From: an uncultured Gammaproteobacteria bacterium
Lineage (GTDB): Bacteria; Pseudomonadota; Gammaproteobacteria; Steroidobacterales; Foliamicaceae
DNA: 64,000 nucleotides
NCBI GenBank assembly: GCA_951828235.1
Contig: OX639965.1
Location: forward strand, 1,980,212 to 2,044,211
Reading direction: 5' to 3'
Below the pieces are notes generated by a model that was not told the DNA's origin, ran no database searches, and saw only the letters and a program-made list of their open reading frames with translations. A program made the position numbers and the translations under genes. Positions 45,075-53,451 of the stretch are shown in pieces. How positions within the stretch are numbered: the stretch's first letter is position 1; each line of letters begins with the position of its first letter.

Positions 45075-46241
45075 TCATGCAGGCTCCAGCACAAGCTTGC
45101 CGATATCACGCAAGGGGAATGCGGTGATGGATTCCGTCAAAGGATATTCCTGCTCGCCCGGATAGAGCACCCACAGGTGGTCAAGCTGCAAATCCTTCTT
45201 CACAATGTGCATGGAATGGGTGGTCCTGGGAGCGTCCGTGCACTTGAATTCGAAACCCCAACGCCGGCCGTGGCGCAGCAGCAGCAGGTCCAGTTCGGCG
45301 CCGCGCTGGGTACGGTAGAAATAGGAATCACGGGATCCTTGGGCGATCAATGTCTGTTCAAGGGCAAAGCCCTCCCAGCTGGCGCCATAGCGCGGATGCA
45401 TGGCCAATTCCGTTTGGGATTGCAGGCCCAGGAGAAAGTGCAGGATGCCACTGTCGCGCAAATACACCTTTGGACTCTTGATGAGCCTTTTGCCCAGATT
45501 CTCGAACCAGGGCGGCAGCACCCGTACCATGAACGCGCCCGCCAGCAGGTCGCGGTATTGGTTGACATGGCGCTCGCTTGCGTCCATCGATCGGGCCAGT
45601 TCCGAGGCATTCCAGGTCTGGCCATGAAAATGGGCGAGCATGCGCCAAAAACGACCCAACGCTGCAGGAGGCACACGTGCCGCCAGCGCCGGCATGTCCC
45701 GCTCGAGAAAGGTCTGCGAGAAGGACTCGATCCAGCGCCACCAGGCTTTTTCGGTCTGTGCCAGATAGGCGCGCGGGAACCCTCCGCGCATCCACAGCCG
45801 GGTCTGGTTCTCAGTACCGGTCTCCTGCATGGAAAAGCCGCTGACATCAACAAACCGGATGCGCCCGGCCAGCGATTCGGACACGCCCTGAATAAGATCC
45901 AGCGAGGCGTTACCCAGAAGCAGGAATTGGGCCTGGCGTTTCGGATCGTCGCACAGCGGCCGTAAGGTGGCAAACAGCTCCGGCAAGCGCTGGACCTCGT
46001 CGATGACGATCAGGCCCCGGCTTTCCCGCAAGAGAGTTTCCGGCGTAGTGGAAAGCGCTTCGCGCGCCGCGGCGGTCTCCAGGTCGTAGAGTGTGGATGG
46101 TCCTTCCCAGACCTTCATGACCTGGTGTGCAAGGGTAGTCTTGCCCACTTGGCGCGCCCCCAAAAGGGCTACGACCGGCGACTCGTCCAAGCCTTGCCGG
46201 ATCGCGGCCAAAAGGCCGGGTCGTTGCAGTAACCTGCTCAT
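45075..46241 (-). CDS. AAA ATPase with C-terminal DUF4143
   Basis: A 388-residue protein of a widespread family found as scattered, frequently transferred genes. N-terminal AAA domain: Walker A LLGARQVGKTTLA (about 26-38), Walker B GLIVIDEVQRLPEL, sensor LLGNASLDLIQG. C-terminal DUF4143: YLRDSGILHFLLGL, then GASWEGFALEQTL and the nuclease-like AELDLLLLRHGRRWGFEFKC (E-x-K of a PD-(D/E)xK-like fold). Cellular role is unknown. The upstream DNA is AT-rich and adjoins the decayed region 46242-47309, consistent with an acquired segment. Confidence 0.9.
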   Translation of the reverse strand: MSRLLQRPGLLAAIRQGLDESPVVALLGARQVGKTTLAHQVMKVWEGPSTLYDLETAAAREALSTTPETLLRESRGLIVIDEVQRLPELFATLRPLCDDPKRQAQFLLLGNASLDLIQGVSESLAGRIRFVDVSGFSMQETGTENQTRLWMRGGFPRAYLAQTEKAWWRWIESFSQTFLERDMPALAARVPPAALGRFWRMLAHFHGQTWNASELARSMDASERHVNQYRDLLAGAFMVRVLPPWFENLGKRLIKSPKVYLRDSGILHFLLGLQSQTELAMHPRYGASWEGFALEQTLIAQGSRDSYFYRTQRGAELDLLLLRHGRRWGFEFKCTDAPRTTHSMHIVKKDLQLDHLWVLYPGEQEYPLTESITAFPLRDIGKLVLEPA

Positions 46242-46914
46242 AGAATGTTGGTTATTCTACAATAGATGCATGAATACCTACATTAACGTTACAGAGCCCT
46301 ACAATCTATGGGCTGGATTTCTCCCAAAGCGACGGGCGCGATATTGAGTTCGAATGGAGCCGATGGAGTTGCAACAGCCGGCAAGCTACTGTATTACCGG
46401 GATATTTTAGATCCTCCCAATTCCTTGCCCACGCGTTTTCCCACCTCTTCGGCGGGAGTATTCATTTGCAAATCCAGTGTGTTCAAATCGGGCGATGAGA
46501 CTATGTCCGAATCAATCCAAGCGTAGCTGACAAATTCCGAAAAACGCGGCAAACAACAACATTCACTTCCTCCGTGGACCATTCCCAAATGAAAGCCGCA
46601 TGACTCGGTCCATCGTGTTTGAGTGACCTGCTGTCTGGCGTAATTTCAGTGAGGGACTCCCCTTCCGTAACGGCTCGGATCGCGGGGTAACGGTCAATTC
46701 ATCTGTATTGATGATTTTAAAACCCCTTTTCTTGCGTAGTCTAGGAGCATGGTCAAGGGCGCAGATTTGGAGGCCTTGCTGCGCTATGCTCAAACTCTCC
46801 GCCCTGTGGCCGCCGAAGCCTCGCAATAGCGGTGCCAGCTCTTGGTCATGGAAACGCAAAAAATCGTGCGCTTGACTGCATCGACGTCGACAGGCTGCAA
46901 ATTCCAACCCATTC
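46242..46914. other. Non-coding, degraded DNA; no intact gene
   Basis: AT-rich near 46250-46480 (promoter side of the AAA ATPase gene). On the minus strand short coherent stretches (for example around 46510-46690) look protein-like but are broken and not recognised. A palindrome-containing 18-mer at 46700-46717 closely matches the one before the amidase gene at 48731-48748. Otherwise nothing is supported. Confidence 0.5.
46700..46717. repeat. Operator-like repeat, copy 1 (degraded region)
   Basis: CATCTGTATTGATGATTT matches the sequence CATCAGTTTTGATGATTT at 48731-48748 in 16 of 18 positions. It has TCATC/GATGA arms. It lies upstream of the paaK remnant, as the second copy lies upstream of the amidase gene, suggesting a once-shared regulator. 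Confidence 0.4.
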
Positions 46915-47309
46915 GTAAGCCTTGAGGCAATCGAGAACGCAAGCGTCGAGAAAAGTCCCGGCCTCCGCACGTGGCGCCTTCGAAACACGCTGCAAGCTGC
47001 GTGCCGATGGACCAGGTGGTGCGTCTCCACGCCTCCAGTGGCACGACCGGCAAACCCATGTTGTGTTGCACTCGCAGTCCGAAATCCACACAAGGTTCGC
47101 GATGTGCGCACGATCCATACTATGCTGCCGGGAACCCCCCGCGGCATGCGCCGCCGGCCACGCCGCGAGACCCTGTAGTGCTGGAAAGCGAATTGATGCA
47201 GAAAATCAAATCCACCCTCGGCGTCGCTGCCCACGTCGCCATCAAGGACGAGCGCGCCCCGCCCCGTTCACAGGGCCAGGCGCTGCGCGTGATCGACCGG
47301 AGGGTTTAG
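46915..47309 (+). pseudogene. Fragmented phenylacetate-CoA ligase (paaK) remnant
   Basis: Three pieces match the intact PaaK at 60048-61334 in order. LEAIENASVEK plus LRNTLQ (46920-46995) matches its N terminus YEAIENASIDE and LRNTLQ. In another frame, CVPMDQVVRLHASSGTTGKP (near 47000-47065) matches CVPMDCVARIHASSGTTGKP, including the AMP-binding loop. ELMQKIKSTLGVAAHV and RSQGQALRVIDRR at the end match its C terminus. The middle (about 280 residues) is deleted and frames change. It is a dead gene, unlike the functional copy 13 kb away. Confidence 0.85.
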
Positions 47310-47348
47310 ACCATTGAGGAACGTGGAACGAAAAGGCACGCTCACCGC

Positions 47349-48644
47349 ATGACGTCAGTCCAGGACCAGATCAATAACACGCCGATGAGCCGCTTCCAGG
47401 TGTGGGCAGTGATCGTTTGCCTGTTCATCAACATGTTGGACGGTTATGACGTGCTGGTCATGGGATTCACGGCACCCTTCGTGGCCAGAGACTGGATGCT
47501 GAGCGATACGGCCACTGGCTTGCTGCTTTCCGCCAGTCCCATCGGCATGGCCCTGGGATCGCTGTTCCTGGCTCCGCTGGCCGATGTCTTCGGGCGACGG
47601 CGCATGACGCTCTGGTCGCTCACCGCTGTCACTGCGGGCATGTTGGCATCGGCCGTGGCGGCCGACCATACGCAGCTGCTGGTATTGCGCTTCTTTACCG
47701 GCCTTGGAATTGGAGCGATGCTGGCCAGCCTGACGGTCGTCGTCTCCGAGTATTCCTCCAGGCATCGCCGCACGCTGGCCCTGAGCATCCTGCAGGCGGG
47801 CTTTCCCGCCGGCGCACTCGTCTGGGGCCTGGTGGCCATGCCCATCATTCTTGGTTACGGGTGGCGCTGGGCGTTCCTGTTCGGCGGGGCACTATCGGGG
47901 CTCATGATTCCCGTGGCAATGGCCGCCCTTCCGGAATCGCTCGACTACCTGATAACAAGCCGGCCTTCGAACGCGCTGGAAAAGGTCAACCGGCTTCTGG
48001 ATCGAATGGGCAGGACGCCGGTGGACGAGCTGGAGAGCGACGAACAGAGACGCCCGCGGCGGGCGAGAATCGGCAGCCTCTTCAATCACGGACGGGCGCG
48101 CAACACGCTGTTGATCTGGGTGTGCTTCTTCTGCACCCTGCTGGTGTTCTATTTCTTCATGTCCTGGACGCCGACGCTGCTGATCGACGCGGGACTTTCG
48201 CAAGAGGCCGGACTGTCCGGCGGGATCATCATGAATGCGGGCGCTATTGTCGGCGGCGTTGCTCTAGGGCTCGCGGCTTCGCGAATCCGGCTCAACCATT
48301 TGCAGTCGGCCTATGCTCTTCTGGGGGGCGGACTGATGATCGCGTTCGGCCTCGCGTCCGGAGTGCTTTATCCTGCCCTGGTGCTGGCCTTCCTGGTGGG
48401 TCTCTTCGGTACCGGCTGCATTATTGGCGCGTATGCTGCCGTGCCGCAGCTCTATCCTACGGAAGTGCGTACGACGGGCACGGGCGTCGCAATCGGGCTG
48501 GGACGGTGGGGCGGCGTCGCTTCGCCGGCCGCCGCCGGGTTCCTGCTGGACGCCGGCTGGACGGGTCCCGAGTTGTATTTCGTTTTCTCGGTCCCGCTGT
48601 TCCTTGCCGGAATAGCGGCCCTATTTCTTCGATTCCGAATCTGA
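47349..48644 (+). CDS. MFS permease, aromatic acid:H+ symporter (AAHS)-like
   Basis: A 431-residue permease with about 12 spans. The first span carries LFINMLDGYDVLVMGFTAPF, and DGYD is a hallmark of the AAHS family (PcaK, BenK). The 2-3 loop is LADVFGRRRMTLWS, and the late motif YPTEVRTTGTGVAIGLGRWGG also fits. AAHS members import benzoate, hydroxybenzoates and related acids. It lies just downstream of the paaK remnant and upstream of an amidase, so import of an aromatic acid or its precursor is a reasonable inference. Confidence 0.88.
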   Translation: MTSVQDQINNTPMSRFQVWAVIVCLFINMLDGYDVLVMGFTAPFVARDWMLSDTATGLLLSASPIGMALGSLFLAPLADVFGRRRMTLWSLTAVTAGMLASAVAADHTQLLVLRFFTGLGIGAMLASLTVVVSEYSSRHRRTLALSILQAGFPAGALVWGLVAMPIILGYGWRWAFLFGGALSGLMIPVAMAALPESLDYLITSRPSNALEKVNRLLDRMGRTPVDELESDEQRRPRRARIGSLFNHGRARNTLLIWVCFFCTLLVFYFFMSWTPTLLIDAGLSQEAGLSGGIIMNAGAIVGGVALGLAASRIRLNHLQSAYALLGGGLMIAFGLASGVLYPALVLAFLVGLFGTGCIIGAYAAVPQLYPTEVRTTGTGVAIGLGRWGGVASPAAAGFLLDAGWTGPELYFVFSVPLFLAGIAALFLRFRI

Positions 48645-48727
48645 AGCAAATGCGCTTTGCGGGCGAGGTTCCGCCCTTGCCCTGACCGCCAGCAAGTTAA
48701 GGCGGAAAAAGCAAAAATAGCCTTAAC

Positions 48728-48747
48728 AATCATCAGTTTTGATGATT
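48728..48747. promoter_or_regulatory. Perfect palindrome upstream of the amidase gene (repeat copy 2)
   Basis: AATCATCA (48728-48735) and TGATGATT (48740-48747) are perfect 8-bp arms around GTTT, 36 bp before the amidase start. The form is that of a dimeric repressor site. A near copy is at 46700-46717. The regulator is not identified. Confidence 0.5.
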
Positions 48748-48783
48748 TCTTTTGCGCCCCCTGCTTGATAGCTTGGGGGTATC

Positions 48784-50289
48784 GTGAACAAGTGGATCAT
48801 TCGCTTTGCCGGACTGGTTCTCGCGCTCAACTGCGCAGGAACGCAGGCGGCACTGGGAGCGGCTCTGCCGCAAGCGTCGATTGCAGACATTCAGCGAATG
48901 ATGGCGCAGGGTGAGATCTCCAGCGAGCAACTCACCGCCACGGCACTCGAAGCCATTGATCGCGGAGGCGAACTCAACGCCTTCATTTTCGTTGACCACA
49001 ATTCGGCGCTGAAGAAGTCGCGCGAAACGGACCGGCGGCGCCGGCGAGGAGAGCGATCCGGATTGCTGGCCGGCATACCCCTTGCGGTCAAGGACAACAT
49101 TCATGTGGCGGGAATGCCGAATACCGCAGGGACTCCGTTGCTCAGGTCCTTCGTCCCGAAGCAAGACGCACCCGTCGTGGCGCGGTTGAAAGCGGCCGGC
49201 GCCATCGTGTTGGGAAAGACCAACATGCACGAACTTGCCTTCGGCATCACCAGCAATAATGCCGCCTTCGGCGCCGTGGGCAATGCCTGCGATCCGGCGT
49301 ACATCGCCGGCGGCAGCAGCGGTGGAACCGCGGTGGCGGTGGCCGTCGGCATGGCGGTAGCGGGACTGGGCACCGACACCGGCGGCAGCAGCCGTATCCC
49401 GGCCGCGCTTAACGGCATCGTGGGGTTTCGCCCGACAGTAGGCCGCTATCCCTCCGAAGGCCTGACGCGAATATCCAGCACACGCGACACCGTCGGCCCG
49501 ATGGGACAAAGCGTGGCGGACGTCGCCCTGCTTGACACCGTGCTGGCGAACGACGAAATGCCGCTCGCGGTCGCGAGCCTGAACGGACTGCGCCTTGGGG
49601 TGCCGCGAGAGTATTTCTACCTCGGTCTGGAGCCGGCGGTCGAACGCCATGTGCAGGCGCTGCTGGATGCGCTGCGTGAGGCAGGCGCCGTGCTCGTGGA
49701 AGCGAATCTCAAAGGCATCGGCGACATGAATCAGGCCGTGAGCTTTCCGGTAGTGCTGTTCGAGACCGGTGTGCTGCTGCGCGAGTACGTGGCGGAACAC
49801 CTCCCGGGCGGTACGCTCGAAGCGCTGGCGGAATCGATTGCAAGCCCCGACGTCAAGGACATCCTTGCCGGCGTTCTGAACGGCGAAATGCCCGAGCAAA
49901 CCTACCGCCGGGCAATCGAACGGGACCGCCCCCAGCTCAGGGCCGCCTATGCGGACTACTTCGGCAGACACCGCGTGGAGGCGATTGTCTTTCCCACCAC
50001 GCCGCTTACCGCCCGGCCGGTCAGCGAAGTGGGCGAGACCGTGGAATTGAACGGTCTCCAGGTTCCCACGTTTCCGACCTACATTCGCAACACCGATCCG
50101 GGCAGCAATGCCGGACTTCCCGGATTGTCCATCCCGCTCGCCGTAGCGCCCGGCGAAATGCCCGTGGGCGTCGAAATAGACGGCCCCGAGGGCAGCGACC
50201 GGCGGTTGCTGGCCATCGGAGCGGCAATCGAGGCGCTGATTCAAGAGGTCGCCCCCAAGCGGGTCGCCGCATCAGCCGCCTCAAGTTGA
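48784..50289 (+). CDS. Exported amidase-signature hydrolase
   Basis: The 501-residue protein carries a signal peptide (WIIRFAGLVLALNCAGTQAA) and the amidase signature domain. Catalytic Lys is in GIPLAVKDNIHVAG, cis-Ser in IAGGSSGGTAVAV, and nucleophile Ser in GTDTGGSSRIPAALNG. AS-family enzymes hydrolyse amides such as indoleacetamide or arylacetamides to acids. Export suggests action on an external amide. The GTG start at 48784 directly precedes the signal peptide. The gene is 12 bp upstream of a TonB receptor, so uptake and hydrolysis are probably co-expressed. Confidence 0.92.
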   Translation: MNKWIIRFAGLVLALNCAGTQAALGAALPQASIADIQRMMAQGEISSEQLTATALEAIDRGGELNAFIFVDHNSALKKSRETDRRRRRGERSGLLAGIPLAVKDNIHVAGMPNTAGTPLLRSFVPKQDAPVVARLKAAGAIVLGKTNMHELAFGITSNNAAFGAVGNACDPAYIAGGSSGGTAVAVAVGMAVAGLGTDTGGSSRIPAALNGIVGFRPTVGRYPSEGLTRISSTRDTVGPMGQSVADVALLDTVLANDEMPLAVASLNGLRLGVPREYFYLGLEPAVERHVQALLDALREAGAVLVEANLKGIGDMNQAVSFPVVLFETGVLLREYVAEHLPGGTLEALAESIASPDVKDILAGVLNGEMPEQTYRRAIERDRPQLRAAYADYFGRHRVEAIVFPTTPLTARPVSEVGETVELNGLQVPTFPTYIRNTDPGSNAGLPGLSIPLAVAPGEMPVGVEIDGPEGSDRRLLAIGAAIEALIQEVAPKRVAASAASS

Positions 50290-50301
50290 GGAGTAAGCAC
50301 C

Positions 50302-52494
50302 ATGCAGAACCAACGCAACCTTATCGCACTGTCCTTCACCGCTTTTCTTTTTGCGGGCGGTGTGCAGGCACAGGAACTCGAGGAAATCGTGGTCACCGCC
50401 GAGCGGCGCTCGGAAAACCTGCAGGAAGTGCCCAACGCCATCACGGCCTTGAGCCGCGTGACCATCGAGCAGTCGGACATACACGACCTGACCGACATCG
50501 CCACGCGTGTCCCCGGGCTGACGTTCTCGCCGTTTTCCCCAGGACAGAACATTGTGGCGCTGCGCGGCGCGTCCTCCAACGATGACGGAGCAGGCACGGA
50601 TAACTCCGTGGCGGTCTTCGTTGACGATGTCTATCTGGGACGCGTATCCAACATCAATCCCGAGATGTTCGACCTTGAGCGGGTCGAGGTGTTGCGGGGC
50701 CCGCAGGGAACGCTTTATGGCAAGAACACCATCGGCGGCGCCATCAACGTCGTGTCCACCCGCCCCAACATGCAAGAGCCGGAAGGCAGGGTCCGGTTGA
50801 ACATAGGGAATTACGCGCGTCGGGACCTCGCCGGGTTGATTACCGGGCCCCTGGGGAACGGGTGGGCCGGCAAGGCATCGTTCAGCTATCGCAAACGCGA
50901 CGGCTGGGTGGACAATGTGTACCTTGACAAGAAACTCAAGGACGATGACGTGAAGGCGTTTCGCGGCCAGTTGCTCTATGACGGCGAAAACTTCGAGGCG
51001 CTGCTCAGCGCGGACTTCAATCAACTCGACGTCGAGGACATGGCCCGTATCCCGGTGGCGACCGGCGAGCCTGGCGATCCGGCGTTCTGGGCCGCCCCGG
51101 TCCCGGGCAGCCACGGAGAGTTGTGCGCCGGTCGGGGCGCCGACTGTTCCGCCGGACCGATCGACGGATACGCGAAGCGAGACGCCTGGGGCTTGAGTGC
51201 AAGACTCAACTGGAGCCTCGAGAACGGCGAACTGATTTCGATTACGGCTTACCGCGAAAACGAGGCGGACTGGAACATGGACTCCAGCGGCACGCCGATG
51301 TCGCCCCTGCCGCCGTTGTTCAATCAGATCAACGACGACATATTCGACCTGACGGACCAGTTCACGCAGGAATTCCGTTGGGTTTCGAGTCTTGGTGACA
51401 ACATCGACTACGTTGCGGGCCTCTGGTACCTGCGTGAAGAAACCGACCGCACCGAGTGCTTCGACAATGACGTTGTAATCAGCGACTGCACGCCGACCGC
51501 GGACAATGGCGCCACCGACTGGTACCGGCAGATCAACCGGACCACCAGTTACGCAGCCTTCGGACAGTTCGACTGGACCTTGGCCGACGCTTGGGAGCTG
51601 ACCGTCGGGGGGCGCTACAGCGCCGACAGAAAGTCGATCGACAACGACGCAATCGCAGGCGATTTCGTGGTCATCAATCAGACCTTTTCCAACTCGGTAA
51701 GCGAAAACTGGAGCGCCTTCACCCCCAAAGTTTCGCTGGCCTTTATGCCGAACCAAGACACAACGATCTACGGTGCGGTTTCATGGGGGTTCAAGAGCGG
51801 AGGGTTCGCGGCCGCGCCACAAGGGATCGAATTCACCGAGCCGCTCGATCAGGAAGAAGCGGTGAACTTCGAGCTCGGCGTAAAGACTGATCTGGCGGGT
51901 ACCTTCCGCCTGAATGCGGCCTTGTTCTACACGGAGTACCAGGACCTGCAAATGCAGACTTTTGGGCCGCTTACGGCAGCGGCTGCCTTCGGGACCTTCC
52001 AGACCTTTAACGCCGGCGACGCGAAGATCCAGGGCATCGAAGTTGAAGCGACGTGGGTTGTGACCGAGCAATTGACCCTTTCGGGCTTCTACGCTTTTCA
52101 GGACAGCGAGTTTGGCGACACGAACATTCCCGGCACCGCGTGGCCCGACCAGTCGGGCCAGGACCTGATCCGAGCGCCGGAGAACAAGTTCAACCTCAAC
52201 GCCGATTACGCAATGGCCATGGCGGACGGTTCGGAACTGGGCGTCAACTTGAGTTGGCGCTATACGGACGATCAGCGCGGCGAACTGGAGCCTTGGGCCG
52301 TCCAGCCTGCCTTCGACCTGTTCGACGCCCGACTGAGCTGGACGCGAAGCGACGGTGCGCTGGAGCTGGCTCTATGGGGAAAGAACCTGGCGGACGAGGA
52401 GCACATCAGCCACCTATACACCATCGCTTCCAGCGTCGTGGCCGTGTTCGGCGACCCGAGGATGTACGGCGCCACCCTCGCCTACCGGTTCTAG
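50302..52494 (+). CDS. TonB-dependent outer-membrane receptor
   Basis: A 730-residue receptor: signal peptide ending GGVQAQ, TonB box ELEEIVVTAERRSENLQEV, plug with DLERVEVLRGPQGTLYGKNTIGGAINVVS, barrel closing with ATLAYRF (terminal Phe for BAM recognition). Four Cys residues in extracellular-loop regions (ELCAGRGADCSAG, and TECFDNDVVISDCT) may form two disulfides. It follows the amidase by 12 bp and is likely in the same operon. The ligand is unknown; context suggests an amide- or aromatic-containing compound. Confidence 0.92.
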   Translation: MQNQRNLIALSFTAFLFAGGVQAQELEEIVVTAERRSENLQEVPNAITALSRVTIEQSDIHDLTDIATRVPGLTFSPFSPGQNIVALRGASSNDDGAGTDNSVAVFVDDVYLGRVSNINPEMFDLERVEVLRGPQGTLYGKNTIGGAINVVSTRPNMQEPEGRVRLNIGNYARRDLAGLITGPLGNGWAGKASFSYRKRDGWVDNVYLDKKLKDDDVKAFRGQLLYDGENFEALLSADFNQLDVEDMARIPVATGEPGDPAFWAAPVPGSHGELCAGRGADCSAGPIDGYAKRDAWGLSARLNWSLENGELISITAYRENEADWNMDSSGTPMSPLPPLFNQINDDIFDLTDQFTQEFRWVSSLGDNIDYVAGLWYLREETDRTECFDNDVVISDCTPTADNGATDWYRQINRTTSYAAFGQFDWTLADAWELTVGGRYSADRKSIDNDAIAGDFVVINQTFSNSVSENWSAFTPKVSLAFMPNQDTTIYGAVSWGFKSGGFAAAPQGIEFTEPLDQEEAVNFELGVKTDLAGTFRLNAALFYTEYQDLQMQTFGPLTAAAAFGTFQTFNAGDAKIQGIEVEATWVVTEQLTLSGFYAFQDSEFGDTNIPGTAWPDQSGQDLIRAPENKFNLNADYAMAMADGSELGVNLSWRYTDDQRGELEPWAVQPAFDLFDARLSWTRSDGALELALWGKNLADEEHISHLYTIASSVVAVFGDPRMYGATLAYRF

Positions 52495-52518
52495 TCACGT
52501 GTGCTCAAACCGTCCCCC

Positions 52519-52621
52519 TGGGAGAGAGGGCGTCCCGCCTTCAAGAAATGCCAGGAAGAGTATTACGTCCCCTTAGAGGGCGAGACGCTCTCTCTCCTGG
52601 GCGGGACGTCCTCGTTTTTGG
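52519..52621. repeat. Intergenic inverted repeat, possible terminator
   Basis: GGAGAGAGGGCGTC (52521-52534) pairs with GACGCTCTCTCTCC (52584-52597), one mismatch. It is followed by GGGCGGGACGTCCTCG and a T5 run (52615-52619). The GAGGGCGTCCCGCC core is the same as in the palindromic insert in tsaB, and GGGCGGGACGTCCTC is its near inverse. It lies between a TonB receptor and a LuxR-type regulator gene and could end the receptor transcript. Confidence 0.55.
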
Positions 52622-52650
52622 GAAGGGGGCAGCAGTAGTAGAGTAAGTTC

Positions 52651-53451
52651 GTGGATCTGACACAAAAGGAATGGCGTAAGCTGCTGAGCGTCATTCAGCA
52701 CTTGAACGACAGCCTGGACGATCAGGTCATTCGCAGGCGCGCCGGGCGGGCGCTGCTCGACTTGCTCCAAGCAGACTACTTCGCCTCGTTTGTCTGGGAT
52801 GAGGAAGGAGGCGTCTTCGACCGGCCCGTATTCCTGAACATGTCGCCGGACAACCTCAAGCTGTACGAGCAGTACTTCCAGTTCCACGATCCCATCACGT
52901 TCAAGATGCAGCCCTACCGTCGTGCTGTTTCGGCCAACGAAGTAATGAAACAGCGCGACCTGATCAGGACCGAATTCTTCAACGATTTCCTGGCGGTGGA
53001 CGGTCTGTATTACGGAATCAACATTTACGTGTACGACAACGGCAACCGCAACATCGGTGATTTCCGCATCTGGCGATCACGCAAGCGCGAGAACTTCAAT
53101 CGGCGGGAACTGCAGATTCTGGACATGATTGCGCCCCATTTCCGCAACGCGATGCGCAACATCCTGTTCGCGAAGCACCAGATCCCGTCGCTGGACCTCG
53201 AAGAGATCCGCAGGCAGCTCGCGGATCAATTCAGTCTGACGCCTAGAGAGCTAGAGGTAGCCTGCGCGGTACTCGAAGGCGGGTCGGACAAGAGCATCTG
53301 TCGAACACTGCACATCTCGCTGCCTACGCTGCGAAGCCATATCCAGCACCTTTTCGACAAGCTGTCGGTAAACAGCAGGACCGAGTTCTGCAGCAAGGTT
53401 TTCCTTGGCGGCCAGGCGCGCGGAGCGTCAGGCAAGCTTCTTGAGTTGTAG
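52651..53451 (+). CDS. LuxR-type transcriptional regulator
   Basis: The 266-residue protein ends with a LuxR HTH: SLTPRELEVACAVLEGGSDKSICRTLHISLPTLRSHIQHLFDKLSVNSRTE (about 205-255). The N-terminal 190 residues look like a single sensory domain (GAF/autoinducer-type length) but lack recognisable acyl-homoserine-lactone-binding residues. No response-regulator Asp region is seen. Start GTG 52651 with a weak ribosome site. The 3' end overlaps the convergent alpha/beta hydrolase gene by 24 bp. It may control the amidase/TonB unit or the aldoxime cluster (position only). Confidence 0.85.
   Translation: MDLTQKEWRKLLSVIQHLNDSLDDQVIRRRAGRALLDLLQADYFASFVWDEEGGVFDRPVFLNMSPDNLKLYEQYFQFHDPITFKMQPYRRAVSANEVMKQRDLIRTEFFNDFLAVDGLYYGINIYVYDNGNRNIGDFRIWRSRKRENFNRRELQILDMIAPHFRNAMRNILFAKHQIPSLDLEEIRRQLADQFSLTPRELEVACAVLEGGSDKSICRTLHISLPTLRSHIQHLFDKLSVNSRTEFCSKVFLGGQARGASGKLLEL

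Noticed and set aside
46394..46588. Minus-strand short frame that looked like a kinase tail
   Set aside because: Too short and without a motif; left as part of the degraded region.
52651..53451. LuxR-type protein as a quorum-sensing receptor
   Set aside because: No luxI-like synthase nearby and no recognisable acyl-homoserine-lactone pocket residues; called only as a LuxR-type regulator.
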